DNA of 64,000 nt, from NCBI GenBank assembly GCA_045638465.1, contig JAZUBK010000028.1:50751-114750 (forward strand). Reading direction: 5' to 3'. Below are positions 26,417-34,368 of this stretch, one piece after another (within the stretch, counting starts at the first letter, position 1; every line of letters begins with the position of its first letter). Position numbers and translations under genes: made by a program. The notes beneath the pieces are model-generated. The model was not told where the DNA came from. It saw only the letters and a list, made by a program, of their open reading frames with translations, and made no database searches. The DNA comes from CAKVLS01 sp045638465 (lineage in GTDB: Bacteria; Bacillota; Clostridia; Christensenellales; UBA1242).

Positions 26417-27181
26417 ATGGATAAAAATATACAAACAAAACTGGATAAATTTTTGGAGAGTTTTGAACACAAAAAAGACGTGGTTGCTGTTTTGGTCTGC
26501 GGAAGTTATATAACTGGCCACCCAAACAGCCATAGCGACCTTGATGTTCATTTGATATTAGATGAGCATTGCGATTATAGAGAAAGAGGCAATCGTATAG
26601 TTGATGGGCTTTTGATAGAATATTTTTCTAATACAAAAAGACAACTATTAAAATATTTTGAAGACGATTTTAAAACAATAAGACCTATGAGCCAAACGCA
26701 ATTTGCCACAGGCGAAATTATTTTTGATAAAACTGGTGAAGCAAGAGAGCTAAAAGATATTGCAATCAAACAACTAGATGAAGGTTTCGAAAAGGTAGAT
26801 AATACACCTTTCCCACTAGCGCTATATGGAGTATGGGATAGCCTTGATGATTTGCAAGGGCTTATCGAAGATAATAGAGAGGACTACGACTTTATTTATT
26901 ACAACAAACTAAACAATCTACTTGGTTTTATCTTTTGGGATAGAAAGATTCCTTACAATACAAAAACTGTTTTGGGTCATATCTCAAACCCAATAACTAG
27001 ACAAAAATATCTATTAAAAGAAATAAAAGACAAATCGCTTTGTGACCTTGTAACAAAAACAATCACAGCCCCAACTAGGGAAGAAAAACTTGAGGCTTAT
27101 ACCTCTCTTGCAAACGGGCTTTTGAAAAAACATAACTTCGATATTTCTACATTTGCCTTCAAAAGCAAAGAAGATATCTAA
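26417..27181 (+). CDS. MNT-type nucleotidyltransferase
   Basis: This 254-residue protein has an N-terminal nucleotidyltransferase fold with GSYITGHPNSHSDLDVHLI (about residues 29-47): the Gly-Ser of the nucleotide-binding turn and an Asp-x-Asp metal pair. The C-terminal half is helical. The arrangement resembles aminoglycoside adenylyltransferases and MNT proteins, which transfer NMP to small molecules or proteins. No HEPN partner is next to it, so a toxin-antitoxin role is not supported. AGAGGA precedes the ATG; the terminator at 27194-27226 closes the operon. Confidence 0.8.
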   Translation: MDKNIQTKLDKFLESFEHKKDVVAVLVCGSYITGHPNSHSDLDVHLILDEHCDYRERGNRIVDGLLIEYFSNTKRQLLKYFEDDFKTIRPMSQTQFATGEIIFDKTGEARELKDIAIKQLDEGFEKVDNTPFPLALYGVWDSLDDLQGLIEDNREDYDFIYYNKLNNLLGFIFWDRKIPYNTKTVLGHISNPITRQKYLLKEIKDKSLCDLVTKTITAPTREEKLEAYTSLANGLLKKHNFDISTFAFKSKEDI

Positions 27182-27193
27182 ACATCTCTATCA

Positions 27194-27226
27194 AAAGATG
27201 GAAAGTTCTATTCCATCTTTTTTTTA
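27194..27226 (+). terminator. Terminator of HD-thioesterase-nucleotidyltransferase operon
   Basis: AAAGATGGAA-AGTTCTA-TTCCATCTTT followed by a T-run. Confidence 0.9.
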
Positions 27227-27233
27227 TAAAATA

Positions 27234-27263
27234 TTAACACAACATATTTATTTGTGATATAAT
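27234..27263 (+). promoter_or_regulatory. Promoter of second HD gene
   Basis: TTAACA (27234-27239), an 18-base spacer and TATAAT (27258-27263). Confidence 0.72.
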
Positions 27264-27284
27264 GTGCGTGTAGGAGATTATTAT

Positions 27285-27983
27285 ATGTTAAAAGTTTTAG
27301 ATGAAGTATTATTAAGTGACGAAGTCTGCAAAGACTTTTATGAAAAATATTCTGATCCAGAGTTTAGATTTTGGCTTATGTCTGTTTTGCCAGAAGTAGA
27401 TGAGTGCCGCAAACAAGAACAAGATAATCCTTGGCATATATATGATTGCCTTGAGCATATCTTACACTCTGTAGAAGAAATAAATAAACAAACAAAAAAT
27501 ATGCCCGAGCCAAATAGAAGAAAACTTGCTTACACTATGTTTTTGCATGACATAGGAAAACCCGAAAAACATTTGCGTAGATATTCTAAACTTTATCGCA
27601 GAGAGGTAGATAGCTTTTATAATCACAATATGGCAAGTAAAGATGTTGCTGATAGGGTTTTGGAAAAAGACTTTAGTTTTGATCATGCAGATGCAGAGCA
27701 AATAAAAATGCTGGTTGAAAAACACGATATCTTTATGTTTGTTACATTGCAAAATGACCACAACCCATATCACAAAGTTTTGACACCTGGATATATCGCA
27801 GAGCAAGAAAGCGACCTTGCAAAAGTAGGCAACGGCCAAACATTAATGAGTGAACTTATTATGATAGGTAGAGCTGACAATCTTGCGCAAAATCCGAAGA
27901 TGACAAAAGACTCTTTGCATATGTTAGACGTGATGGAAAAGATGCAAACAAAAATGCACTCTCAAACTCCACCTGCACAATAA
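27285..27983 (+). CDS. HD-domain hydrolase, CCA-nucleotidyltransferase-like
   Basis: This 232-residue protein has an HD domain with DCLEHILHSVEE (first His), MFLHDIGKPEKHLRRY (His-Asp), NHNMASKDVADRVL (next His) and a downstream Asp. The spacing and LHDIGKP resemble the HD region of tRNA CCA-adding enzymes, but no nucleotidyltransferase head is present. Substrate unknown. TAGGAG before ATG 27285 fixes the start; an in-frame GTG at 27264 lies upstream of that site and is rejected. Single gene ended by the terminator at 28021-28047. Confidence 0.83.
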   Translation: MLKVLDEVLLSDEVCKDFYEKYSDPEFRFWLMSVLPEVDECRKQEQDNPWHIYDCLEHILHSVEEINKQTKNMPEPNRRKLAYTMFLHDIGKPEKHLRRYSKLYRREVDSFYNHNMASKDVADRVLEKDFSFDHADAEQIKMLVEKHDIFMFVTLQNDHNPYHKVLTPGYIAEQESDLAKVGNGQTLMSELIMIGRADNLAQNPKMTKDSLHMLDVMEKMQTKMHSQTPPAQ

Positions 27984-28020
27984 TAAATTGCAATAAACAA
28001 TCACAAAACAATCCATAATC

Positions 28021-28047
28021 AAAAGGCTGTTTTTATAGCCTTTTTTT
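28021..28047 (+). terminator. Terminator of second HD gene
   Basis: AAAAGGCT-GTTTTTAT-AGCCTTTT plus T-run. Confidence 0.88.
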
Positions 28048-28129
28048 ATTTGTCTTGAATTAACAATACCTATTGCTACAAGCAAAAAAATCAAAATATA
28101 TCACTATTAAAATTTGACGCCTCTGCCCC

Positions 28130-28410
28130 TAACCGCAGTAAAAATACCCCCTGCCTTTTTGCACCTAAAAAACATCTTTCAACCCCGCCACCCCACGTTT
28201 TTCGACCAATTGGTCGTATAATCAATATTTACCCTAAAACGGGCTTTAGTTTTTTTTAAAAAAATTCTAACAACTAGCAACTTTAATTTTCTTATTTTTT
28301 GCACCTTTACATTAAAAATATACCCGTCGACCATTTGTTCGGGTTTTGTTAAAAAACGCCTATATTATGCGGGTTGTAGCGTCCGACCACTTGGGCGGTA
28401 ATTGAATTTT
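28130..28410 (+). repeat. Non-coding palindromic repeat element, copy A
   Basis: Three related imperfect palindromes lie in a gene-free stretch: CGACCAATTGGTCG, a perfect 14-base palindrome (28203-28216); a second centred on GACCATTTGTTC (28323-28343); and CCGACCACTTGGGCGG (28383-28398). The segment 28351-28400 matches copy B (59409-59458) at 48 of 50 bases, including 31 identical bases in a row. The three-palindrome order and rough spacing are the same in both copies. The region is richer in C and G than its flanks. No open frame covers it. The rest of the 27984-28745 gap is T-rich low-complexity sequence. Function unknown. Confidence 0.8.
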
Positions 28411-28697
28411 AGATTTTTTTTGAAGGGCTAGTTTTTGCAACCAAAATAAAGAAATTTATACAAGTTTTTTGAAGAGAAAAATTGCTCAATTTTTGCTTGG
28501 TTTTTAGTTTGGTTTTTGGTTGTTTTTAGAAGGTTATTTGGCTAGTTTTTATGTCATTATTTTAGAGAGTTTTTAGGGTAAAAATCGCATAGCAAATAAA
28601 CTAAAAACAATATCCTCTCATTCAAATAATACTTAAAGTATATTCGTCGGTATTTTAAAAAATATATTGCTCGGGGCTTTTTTATATTCTATATGTT

Positions 28698-28725
28698 TTG
28701 CAAATTTTTTATTGCATGTTACAAT
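28698..28725 (+). promoter_or_regulatory. Promoter of the membrane-anchored propeller-like gene
   Basis: TTGCAA (28698-28703), a 16-base spacer ending TGT and TACAAT (28720-28725). Confidence 0.68.
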
Positions 28726-28745
28726 CAAAGTGTAAGGAGTATGTT

Positions 28746-29759
28746 ATGAAAAAAGCACTTAAAATTATCGCTATAGTTTTTGGCTGTATCGTACTTGCGT
28801 CGGGTATATTTTTATCAGTGTGGTTCTTTTGGCCATGGAACTCAGCCTTCTTTAAAAACGCAAAAAAGGAATTTGAAATACCAGGGTTAGACTCAGCTTT
28901 TGTGCCTCAAGCTTTTACAAAAATAGACGGCATAAGCAAATACATAATTGGCGGCTATATGTCTGACGGCACACCATCTAGATATTATGTTGTAGATAAG
29001 ACCAGTGGCAAAGCCGTAAAATATTTTACTTTGTCTATAGACGCAAAAGACTATACAGGACATGCTTGTGGCATAGCATCATCTCAAGATAATATTTGGA
29101 TCTGTTCAAAAAATAAAGATGGAGAGGGTCAAGTTTATAGATTCAATTTGCTTGATGTTTTGGACGTAGAAAACAAAGGTGTTGTAAATGTTATTGATTA
29201 CTTCCCTTCTTTTAATGGAGCAGATAATATAACAGTAAGCAACGGATTTTTGTGGGTAGGCGAATTTTACCGTAAGGGTAATTATGAAACAGAACGATCA
29301 CACAGAATTAAAACCAGAAGCGGAGAACAAAACCCGGCTGTTGCAATCGGGTATGAAATTTCTGACTTTGCAAATTACGGACTTGTAGATACTATACCTG
29401 ATCTTGCACTATCAACGATAGGGCTTGTTCAAGGTATGACTTTTGCAGATGATGGCAAAATTATTTTGTCTACTTCATACGGACTTGGCGACTCTAATAT
29501 TTATAGTTACAAAAATGTTTTGAGCGAATCTCAACATTCTACTATAGATATAGAAGGCGTAGAAATACCGCTGTGGTTTTTGGACAATGAATCATTAATC
29601 AAAAAGACCAATGCTCCCGCTATGACAGAAGAGATAATAATTGACGATGACAAATTGTTTATCTTATCAGAAGCCGCTTGTAAAAAATATAAGTTGTTTA
29701 CTAGAAAAAAAGTAAAGCATGTTTATAGCCTTCCTTTAGATTATGTACTAATTAAATAA
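28746..29759 (+). CDS. Membrane-anchored, propeller-like secreted protein of unknown function
   Basis: A 337-residue protein with an N-terminal membrane anchor (KKALKIIAIVFGCIVLASGI, then more hydrophobic residues and Trp-Pro-Trp). The outer part has repeated short strands with SRYYVVDKTSGKAVKYFTL, SQDNIWICSKNKD, GFLWVGEFYRKGNY and QGMTFADDGKIILSTSYG, a pattern suggesting a beta-propeller-like fold. I cannot name the family. A CACGIAS-like site (GHACGIASSQ) recurs once. The start at 28746 follows AAGGAG; an upstream in-frame ATG at 28698 lies inside the promoter and is rejected. Single gene with its own terminator, downstream of repeat copy A. Confidence 0.7.
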   Translation: MKKALKIIAIVFGCIVLASGIFLSVWFFWPWNSAFFKNAKKEFEIPGLDSAFVPQAFTKIDGISKYIIGGYMSDGTPSRYYVVDKTSGKAVKYFTLSIDAKDYTGHACGIASSQDNIWICSKNKDGEGQVYRFNLLDVLDVENKGVVNVIDYFPSFNGADNITVSNGFLWVGEFYRKGNYETERSHRIKTRSGEQNPAVAIGYEISDFANYGLVDTIPDLALSTIGLVQGMTFADDGKIILSTSYGLGDSNIYSYKNVLSESQHSTIDIEGVEIPLWFLDNESLIKKTNAPAMTEEIIIDDDKLFILSEAACKKYKLFTRKKVKHVYSLPLDYVLIK

Positions 29760-29767
29760 TGGCAAAA

Positions 29768-29800
29768 AAAGAGCAGTCGCAACCTGCTCTTTATTTTTTT
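29768..29800 (+). terminator. Terminator of propeller-like gene
   Basis: AAAGAGCAG-TCGCAAC-CTGCTCTTT followed by ATTTTTTT. Confidence 0.9.
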
Positions 29801-29819
29801 ACATTTTACCCTTCTTTGT

Positions 29820-29849
29820 TTGTTTGATAAAAAACAGTTATGATATAAT
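29820..29849 (+). promoter_or_regulatory. Promoter of MBL-fold hydrolase gene
   Basis: TTGTTT (29820-29825), an 18-base spacer and TATAAT (29844-29849). Confidence 0.62.
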
Positions 29850-29876
29850 ATAGACAGAAAAAGGAGTTATTTGTTT

Positions 29877-30512
29877 ATGGAAAATATTGATATTAAAATA
29901 AACTGCCATAGTTCTATTTGTATAAACGGTGATGTATACATTGACCCATACAACATAAACGAAGTAAAGAAAAACGCAAAATGTATTTTTATCACTCACC
30001 CACACTATGACCATCTTGATATGCCTAGCATAAAAAATATTGCTACTGCAGATACTATAATTGTTGGAACAAAAGACAGTATCGATATGCTAAAGGAAGA
30101 AGGTTATGATGACGACAACCTAAAAGTAATCAAAGCGGGGTTTGAGGGTTGTGCTTACGATATTAATTATTCTACATTTTTGTCTTATAACCTAAATAAA
30201 AAGTTTCACCCAAAAGAAAATGGCTGGGTTGGATATACTCTAGATATTAACGGCACTAAAGTTACCATCTGCGGAGATAGTGACAACACCCCAGAACTAA
30301 GAAATATCAAAACAGACATATTGCTTGTACCAGTTGGCGGGACATATACTATGACAGCAAAGGAAGCGGCTGACCTTTGCAACACCATAAAACCAAAACT
30401 TGCCATACCTACACACTATGGCTTTATCGTAGGAAACAAAAACGACGGAAAAGACTTTTGCGATAACGTAAAAGGAATAGAAACTCAAGACATAATTGCT
30501 AAAGAGAAGTAA
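29877..30512 (+). CDS. MBL-fold metal-dependent hydrolase
   Basis: This 211-residue protein is a metallo-beta-lactamase fold hydrolase of the UlaG/UPF0173-like branch. ITHPHYDHLD carries the His-x-His-x-Asp-His metal motif, GDSDNTPEL a metal-bridging Asp, and IPTHYGF the final His. Members hydrolyse lactones, phosphodiesters or N-acyl lipids; the substrate is not predictable. AAGGAG ten bases before ATG 29877 sets the start. The stop codon lies beside the terminator stem. Confidence 0.88.
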   Translation: MENIDIKINCHSSICINGDVYIDPYNINEVKKNAKCIFITHPHYDHLDMPSIKNIATADTIIVGTKDSIDMLKEEGYDDDNLKVIKAGFEGCAYDINYSTFLSYNLNKKFHPKENGWVGYTLDINGTKVTICGDSDNTPELRNIKTDILLVPVGGTYTMTAKEAADLCNTIKPKLAIPTHYGFIVGNKNDGKDFCDNVKGIETQDIIAKEK

Positions 30513-30527
30513 CCCTTCTCTTTTTTA
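30503..30527 (+). terminator. Terminator of MBL-fold gene
   Basis: AAGAGAAG-TAACC-CTTCTCTT with T-run; the TAA stop is in the loop. Confidence 0.85.
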
Positions 30528-30587
30528 TTTATTATATAAACGGCAACAAAATAAATATCTATTAATAAAGAAAAGTTTGTTAAAGCT

Positions 30588-30616
30588 TTGGTAAAAATAT
30601 AAAAATGTGCTACATT
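30588..30616 (+). promoter_or_regulatory. Promoter of P-loop/CYTH-membrane protein-mscL operon
   Basis: TTGGTA (30588-30593), a 17-base spacer ending TGC and TACATT (30611-30616). Confidence 0.55.
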
Positions 30617-30638
30617 ATTTGTAGGAGCGATTTTAGAA

Positions 30639-31739
30639 ATGGAAATTACAAAAATTGCAATTACTGGCGGTCCATGTGGAGGCAAAACAACTGGCCTTAG
30701 TTATATCGAAAGATATTTTACTAAACTAGGCTATAAGGTTGTATTTATTGGTGAAACTGCGACCGAACTTATTTTGAGCGGACTTAATGGAAATACTTTT
30801 GAAAATAATGCAGAGTTTGAAAAAAGTATTATTAAACTGCAACTATTAAAAGAACAATATTATTATGATATCTGCAAAACACTTCCGTATGATAAAGTGT
30901 TGCTTGTTTGCGACAGGGGTGGTATGGATTGCAAAACATACACCAGCGCCGAAGACTTTGCAAAGATTCTTGAGGAACTAAATTTATCTGAAGTAGACCT
31001 AAGAGATAACTATGACGGAGTTTTTCATCTAGTAACAGCGGCAAAAGGTGCAGAAGAGTTTTACACCACCGCAAACAATAATGCTAGACAGGAAACTTTG
31101 GAAGAAGCGGCAGCTCTTGATGACAAAACAATTAATAGTTGGACAGGTCACCCACATCTTAGAGTTATTGACAACTCAACAAATTTTGAAAACAAACTAA
31201 AAAGACTCGTTCAAGAAATTTGCGGTTGCATCGGTAAGCCCGTACCTTTTGAGATAGAAAGAAAATTTTTGATTGAAAAACCAGATCTTGAAATTCTAGA
31301 TAGTTTGCCAAACTGCAATAAGGTTGATATTATACAAACTTATCTTCAAACAGACGGAGATGAAACACGTATAAGACAAAGAGGAAGTAATGGCAATTAT
31401 ATTTATACCATTACCACAAAAAAGACTATAAGCAAGTCAAAGCGTATCGAAAATGAAAGACGCATAACCGAAAGAGAATATCTAACCTATCTTACCACTG
31501 CAGACACCTCTATGCACCAAATCAAAAAGACACGCTATTGTTTGATGCATGATAACAAATATTTCGAAATAGATATTTACCCATTTGCAAAAAATAGAGC
31601 TATTTGCGAAATAGAACTTTTGAGTGAGGACGAAAGCTTTGATTTCCCACCTTTTATCAAGGTTGTGAAAGAGGTAACCGAAGATAAGAGTTTTTCTAAC
31701 TACTCTTTTGCAAAGACAATACCAGATGAAATGAACTAG
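30639..31739 (+). CDS. P-loop NTPase fused to a CYTH triphosphatase domain
   Basis: This 366-residue two-domain protein has an N-terminal AAA/NTPase module (about 1-195) with Walker A GGPCGGKT at residues 10-17 and the acidic strand VLLVCDRGGMD as a likely Walker B region. A C-terminal CYTH domain (about 208-360) begins with EIERKF, matching the Glu-x-Glu-x-Lys signature, and has TRIRQRG and ERRITERE as basic/acidic tunnel strands. The pairing of an ATP-binding kinase-like domain with a triphosphate tunnel enzyme suggests handling of a phosphorylated metabolite, but the substrate is unknown. AGGAG lies 11 bases before the ATG. First gene of an operon with a small membrane protein and MscL. 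Confidence 0.85.
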   Translation: MEITKIAITGGPCGGKTTGLSYIERYFTKLGYKVVFIGETATELILSGLNGNTFENNAEFEKSIIKLQLLKEQYYYDICKTLPYDKVLLVCDRGGMDCKTYTSAEDFAKILEELNLSEVDLRDNYDGVFHLVTAAKGAEEFYTTANNNARQETLEEAAALDDKTINSWTGHPHLRVIDNSTNFENKLKRLVQEICGCIGKPVPFEIERKFLIEKPDLEILDSLPNCNKVDIIQTYLQTDGDETRIRQRGSNGNYIYTITTKKTISKSKRIENERRITEREYLTYLTTADTSMHQIKKTRYCLMHDNKYFEIDIYPFAKNRAICEIELLSEDESFDFPPFIKVVKEVTEDKSFSNYSFAKTIPDEMN

Positions 31740-31753
31740 GAGAGCAAAAAATT

Positions 31754-32017
31754 ATGCTTTGGAAAGAAATAATCGGAATAATTGCTACGCTTTTAATTCT
31801 TGTATCTATGCTTTTCCATACGCTTACATACAAAGGCAGCCTATATATGCGTATTCTTAATATTATAGGTTCAGTTGTTTTTGTTATATATGGAGCGTTA
31901 CTTCCTGCTATCAGCACTGCCGTTTTGAACGGAGCGTTGATTGTGGTTAATGGGTATCATTTATACAAACTAATAAAAGAACATAAAAATCAAAACACTG
32001 ATGAGGAGAAAAAATAA
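31754..32017 (+). CDS. Small three-helix membrane protein (YgjV-like)
   Basis: This 87-residue protein has three hydrophobic segments (about 3-22, 32-50 and 53-73) and a charged tail. LYMRILNIIGSVVFVIYGAL and the following AISTAVLNGALIVVNGYHLY match a family of small membrane proteins with distant similarity to YgjV; no function is established. Database entries of this type are sometimes mislabelled as uroporphyrinogen decarboxylase. AGGAG-like sequence precedes the ATG. Its TAA overlaps the mscL ATG by one base, so the two are translationally coupled. Confidence 0.7.
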   Translation: MLWKEIIGIIATLLILVSMLFHTLTYKGSLYMRILNIIGSVVFVIYGALLPAISTAVLNGALIVVNGYHLYKLIKEHKNQNTDEEKK

Positions 32018-32673
32018 TGAAAAAGTTTTTTGAAGAATTTAAAAAATTTATTACTAGAGGCAACGTCCTTGACCTAGCTGTCGGCGTTATCGTCGGCGGT
32101 GCTTTTACTGCTATAGTAAATGGCTTATCAAACAATGTAATCAGACCATTAATCAACTGGCTTATCGCACTAGTTGGAGGAAAAGAAGGTCTTGCATCTG
32201 CAGTTACATATTTGTCTAAGGCTTACACAAAAAATGCTGAAGGCGAAACAATAATTGACCTAGCTAACAGCATCTATATCGACTGGGGTGCTTTTATCGC
32301 CGCTATTATTGATTTCTTTATTATTGCTTTTACTGTATTTATGATTGTAAAACTTATTAACCTATCTAGAGAAAAATTCAAAGAATTTGGTGACCTAATT
32401 GAAAAAGAAAGCAAAAAAGAAGTAATCAAAGAAAAGAGAAAATATAGAAAACTAGCTAAAGAACAAGGCAAAAAGTTCAAAGATGTATGGGCAGAAAGAC
32501 TAGCAGAAAAAGAGGCTGCACTTCAAGAGGCTAAAAAGTTAGAAGAAGAAAAAGCAAAACTTGAGGCAGAAGAAAAAGCAAAACTAAATCCTTCTCAAGA
32601 AACATTGCTAAAAGAAATACGAGATCTTCTAAAAGCCCAAGTAGAAACAAAGAAAACAAAATCAACAAAATAA
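32017..32673 (+). CDS. mscL: Large-conductance mechanosensitive channel, with long cytoplasmic coiled coil
   Basis: This 218-residue protein begins with the conserved MscL core (FKKFITRGNVLDLAVGVIVG), TM1 about 17-40 and TM2 about 91-114. It differs from the usual 130-150 residues in a strongly charged Lys/Glu/Ala-rich segment of about 70 residues (118-190) between TM2 and the C-terminal helix. That final helix, NPSQETLLKEIRDLLKAQ, is the normal MscL bundle motif, so the extra part is an internal insertion and not a tail. The pentameric channel opens under membrane tension to release solutes during hypo-osmotic shock. The insertion would lengthen the cytoplasmic bundle. Confidence 0.95.
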   Translation: MKKFFEEFKKFITRGNVLDLAVGVIVGGAFTAIVNGLSNNVIRPLINWLIALVGGKEGLASAVTYLSKAYTKNAEGETIIDLANSIYIDWGAFIAAIIDFFIIAFTVFMIVKLINLSREKFKEFGDLIEKESKKEVIKEKRKYRKLAKEQGKKFKDVWAERLAEKEAALQEAKKLEEEKAKLEAEEKAKLNPSQETLLKEIRDLLKAQVETKKTKSTK

Positions 32674-32685
32674 TAATTAAAAGGG

Positions 32686-32720
32686 AGGCATTTTTTAGAA
32701 ATTAAAAAGTGCCTTTTTAT
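32686..32720 (+). terminator. Terminator of CYTH-mscL operon
   Basis: AGGCATTTTTTA-GAAAT-TAAAAAGTGCCT, 11 of 12 pairs, followed by TTTTT. Confidence 0.82.
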
Positions 32721-32737
32721 AAATAAAGGAATTGTTT

Positions 32738-33250
32738 ATGGAAAAACAAAAAATCTTGCCAACCACTCTACTTCTTGTTATTAAAGACAACAAAATTTTA
32801 CTTGCGTGTAAAAAGCGTGGTTTTGGAATCGGAAAATATAATGGCGTTGGCGGAAAACTAGAAAGTGGCGAAAGTGTTGAGCAAGGCATGATAAGAGAAA
32901 CTTTTGAAGAAATAGGTATCGTTCCAAAAGATTATGAGTTAAGAGGCGTTATTGCCTTTGACGAATATTACAAGGGAGAGCCTGTGCTTGAGGTTACACA
33001 TATTTATGTAGCAAGTAACTTTGACGGAGAGCCTCAAGAAACAGACGAAATGAAACCTTTTTGGTTTGACCTTGACAAAGTGCCTTATGATAAGATGTTT
33101 CCTGATGATAAGTATTGGCTACCGCTAATAATAGAAGGCGAATATGTTGTGGGAAACTTCAAGTTTGACAAAGACTTTAATAAGTTGGAGCACAATATCG
33201 AAAAAGCAACAAAACAACAACTAATGCAAATGTTTTTCAAAGGAGAATAA
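32738..33250 (+). CDS. NUDIX hydrolase, MTH1-like (oxidised purine nucleotide)
   Basis: This 170-residue protein has a complete NUDIX box, GKLESGESVEQG followed by MIRETFEEIGI. The segment before it, ACKKRGFGIGKYNGVGGKLE, is close to the nucleotide-binding region of MTH1-type 8-oxo-dGTPases. Likely role: cleaning oxidised purine triphosphates from the nucleotide pool. AAAGGA seven bases before ATG 32738 fixes the start. The next NUDIX gene follows after one base. Confidence 0.9.
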   Translation: MEKQKILPTTLLLVIKDNKILLACKKRGFGIGKYNGVGGKLESGESVEQGMIRETFEEIGIVPKDYELRGVIAFDEYYKGEPVLEVTHIYVASNFDGEPQETDEMKPFWFDLDKVPYDKMFPDDKYWLPLIIEGEYVVGNFKFDKDFNKLEHNIEKATKQQLMQMFFKGE

Positions 33251-33251
33251 T

Positions 33252-33725
33252 ATGCCTACAGATATTAATTTTAGCGAAGAAAACAACAGATTTAATTTTA
33301 GAGTGGCAGCATACATCACATACAAAGACAAAATGTTAATTCAAAAAGATGATGTGGTTGACTTTTTTAACTTGCCTGGCGGTAGGGTAAAAATAAATGA
33401 AAACACCAACTCTGCTATAAGAAGAGAACTAAAAGAAGAACTAGAGCTAAAAGATATCTCGCCCAAGCTTATGTACGTTGCAGAAAACTCTTTTACCTGG
33501 CAAGGCAAACACGTGCAAGAACTTTTGTTTGTGTATCACCTAGAGCTTACAGAAGAAGAATATAATTTTTTGCCAAATGGTAAAAAGATTGCAGATACAG
33601 ATTCTGAGAAAATTTATTGGGTCTCAAAATCAGAAGTTAAAAAGAAAAAGTGTCTACCTACTTTAATTTATGATTTGCCAAAATTAGATGTGGGAGCAAT
33701 CACTCACAATATAAGTATCAGCTAA
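33252..33725 (+). CDS. NUDIX hydrolase
   Basis: A 157-residue protein with NUDIX box GGRVKINENTNSAIRRELKE followed by ELEL, the Arg-Glu-x-x-Glu-Glu metal site being present. Unlike its neighbour it has no MTH1-like nucleotide-binding stretch, so it may act on a different nucleoside diphosphate derivative. AAAGGAG precedes the ATG. Middle gene of the NUDIX-NUDIX-GNAT operon. Confidence 0.88.
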   Translation: MPTDINFSEENNRFNFRVAAYITYKDKMLIQKDDVVDFFNLPGGRVKINENTNSAIRRELKEELELKDISPKLMYVAENSFTWQGKHVQELLFVYHLELTEEEYNFLPNGKKIADTDSEKIYWVSKSEVKKKKCLPTLIYDLPKLDVGAITHNISIS

Positions 33726-33735
33726 AGGAGTTTTT

Positions 33736-34263
33736 ATGAAAAAAGTTAATTTATACATACCAAAGGTAGAAGATTTGTGGTTTAGACAACTTTGTATGAA
33801 AGACCCAGAAACTATGAGTTACAACGCAGGTTATGATGTATCTTATGAAGGATACCATTATGATACTGGCTGCATAGATTTTCCAGAAGAAAAATGGGAA
33901 TTTTGGCTAGACTCAAAGTTAAACGACAAAAATTCTTTTTATGCATATATTCAAGATAGCGAAAGTGAAAATTTTGTAGGTTATCTAAACTATCACAAAA
34001 TAGATGACGGCCGCTATATGATGGGTATAGTTATCCACTCAAAATTCCAAGGTCAAGGGTATATGAGACCTGCGATGAAAGTTTTTATCGAAAGAGCAAA
34101 AGCAAACGGCGTTGACGCCCTTTATGATTCGGTGCCACTTTCTAGAGAAAAAGCACTAAAAGTATTTTATGACCTAGGCTTTGTTATAACTCAAGAGTTT
34201 GAGTCTAAGAAATTCGGCAAACCCGACCCTTGCGTAGAGATAATGCTAGATTTAAATAAATAG
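33736..34263 (+). CDS. GNAT-family acetyltransferase
   Basis: A 175-residue GNAT protein. The acetyl-CoA pyrophosphate loop is VIHSKFQGQGYMRPAMKVFI, with Gln-Gly-x-Gly, and DSVPLSREKALKVFYDLGF is the C-terminal motif B region. The acceptor is unknown. AAAGGAG precedes the ATG; it lies ten bases after the second NUDIX gene and ends the operon. No clear hairpin terminator follows. Confidence 0.87.
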   Translation: MKKVNLYIPKVEDLWFRQLCMKDPETMSYNAGYDVSYEGYHYDTGCIDFPEEKWEFWLDSKLNDKNSFYAYIQDSESENFVGYLNYHKIDDGRYMMGIVIHSKFQGQGYMRPAMKVFIERAKANGVDALYDSVPLSREKALKVFYDLGFVITQEFESKKFGKPDPCVEIMLDLNK

Positions 34264-34302
34264 TGTCTATTTACAAAAATACATTATGCCAAACCTAAAC
34301 GC

Positions 34303-34331
34303 TTTACAAAAAAGCGAATAAAAACTATAAT
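34303..34331 (+). promoter_or_regulatory. Promoter of small membrane protein gene
   Basis: TTTACA (34303-34308), a 17-base spacer and TATAAT (34326-34331). Confidence 0.78.
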
Positions 34332-34368
34332 ATGATAGTAATATCTAAATTTAAAGGAGATTTTTTTG

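Noticed and set aside
26417..27181. MNT-HEPN toxin-antitoxin pair
   Set aside because: No HEPN partner is adjacent; the neighbours are a thioesterase and an HD gene with another promoter.
28130..28410. CRISPR array
   Set aside because: The repeated units are palindromes of 14-21 bases at unequal spacing (about 120 and 55 bases), with only three units and no cas genes.
27984..28745. Hidden protein gene in the 760-base gap
   Set aside because: No frame with a start and ribosome binding site; stops occur in all frames, and composition is T-rich or palindromic.
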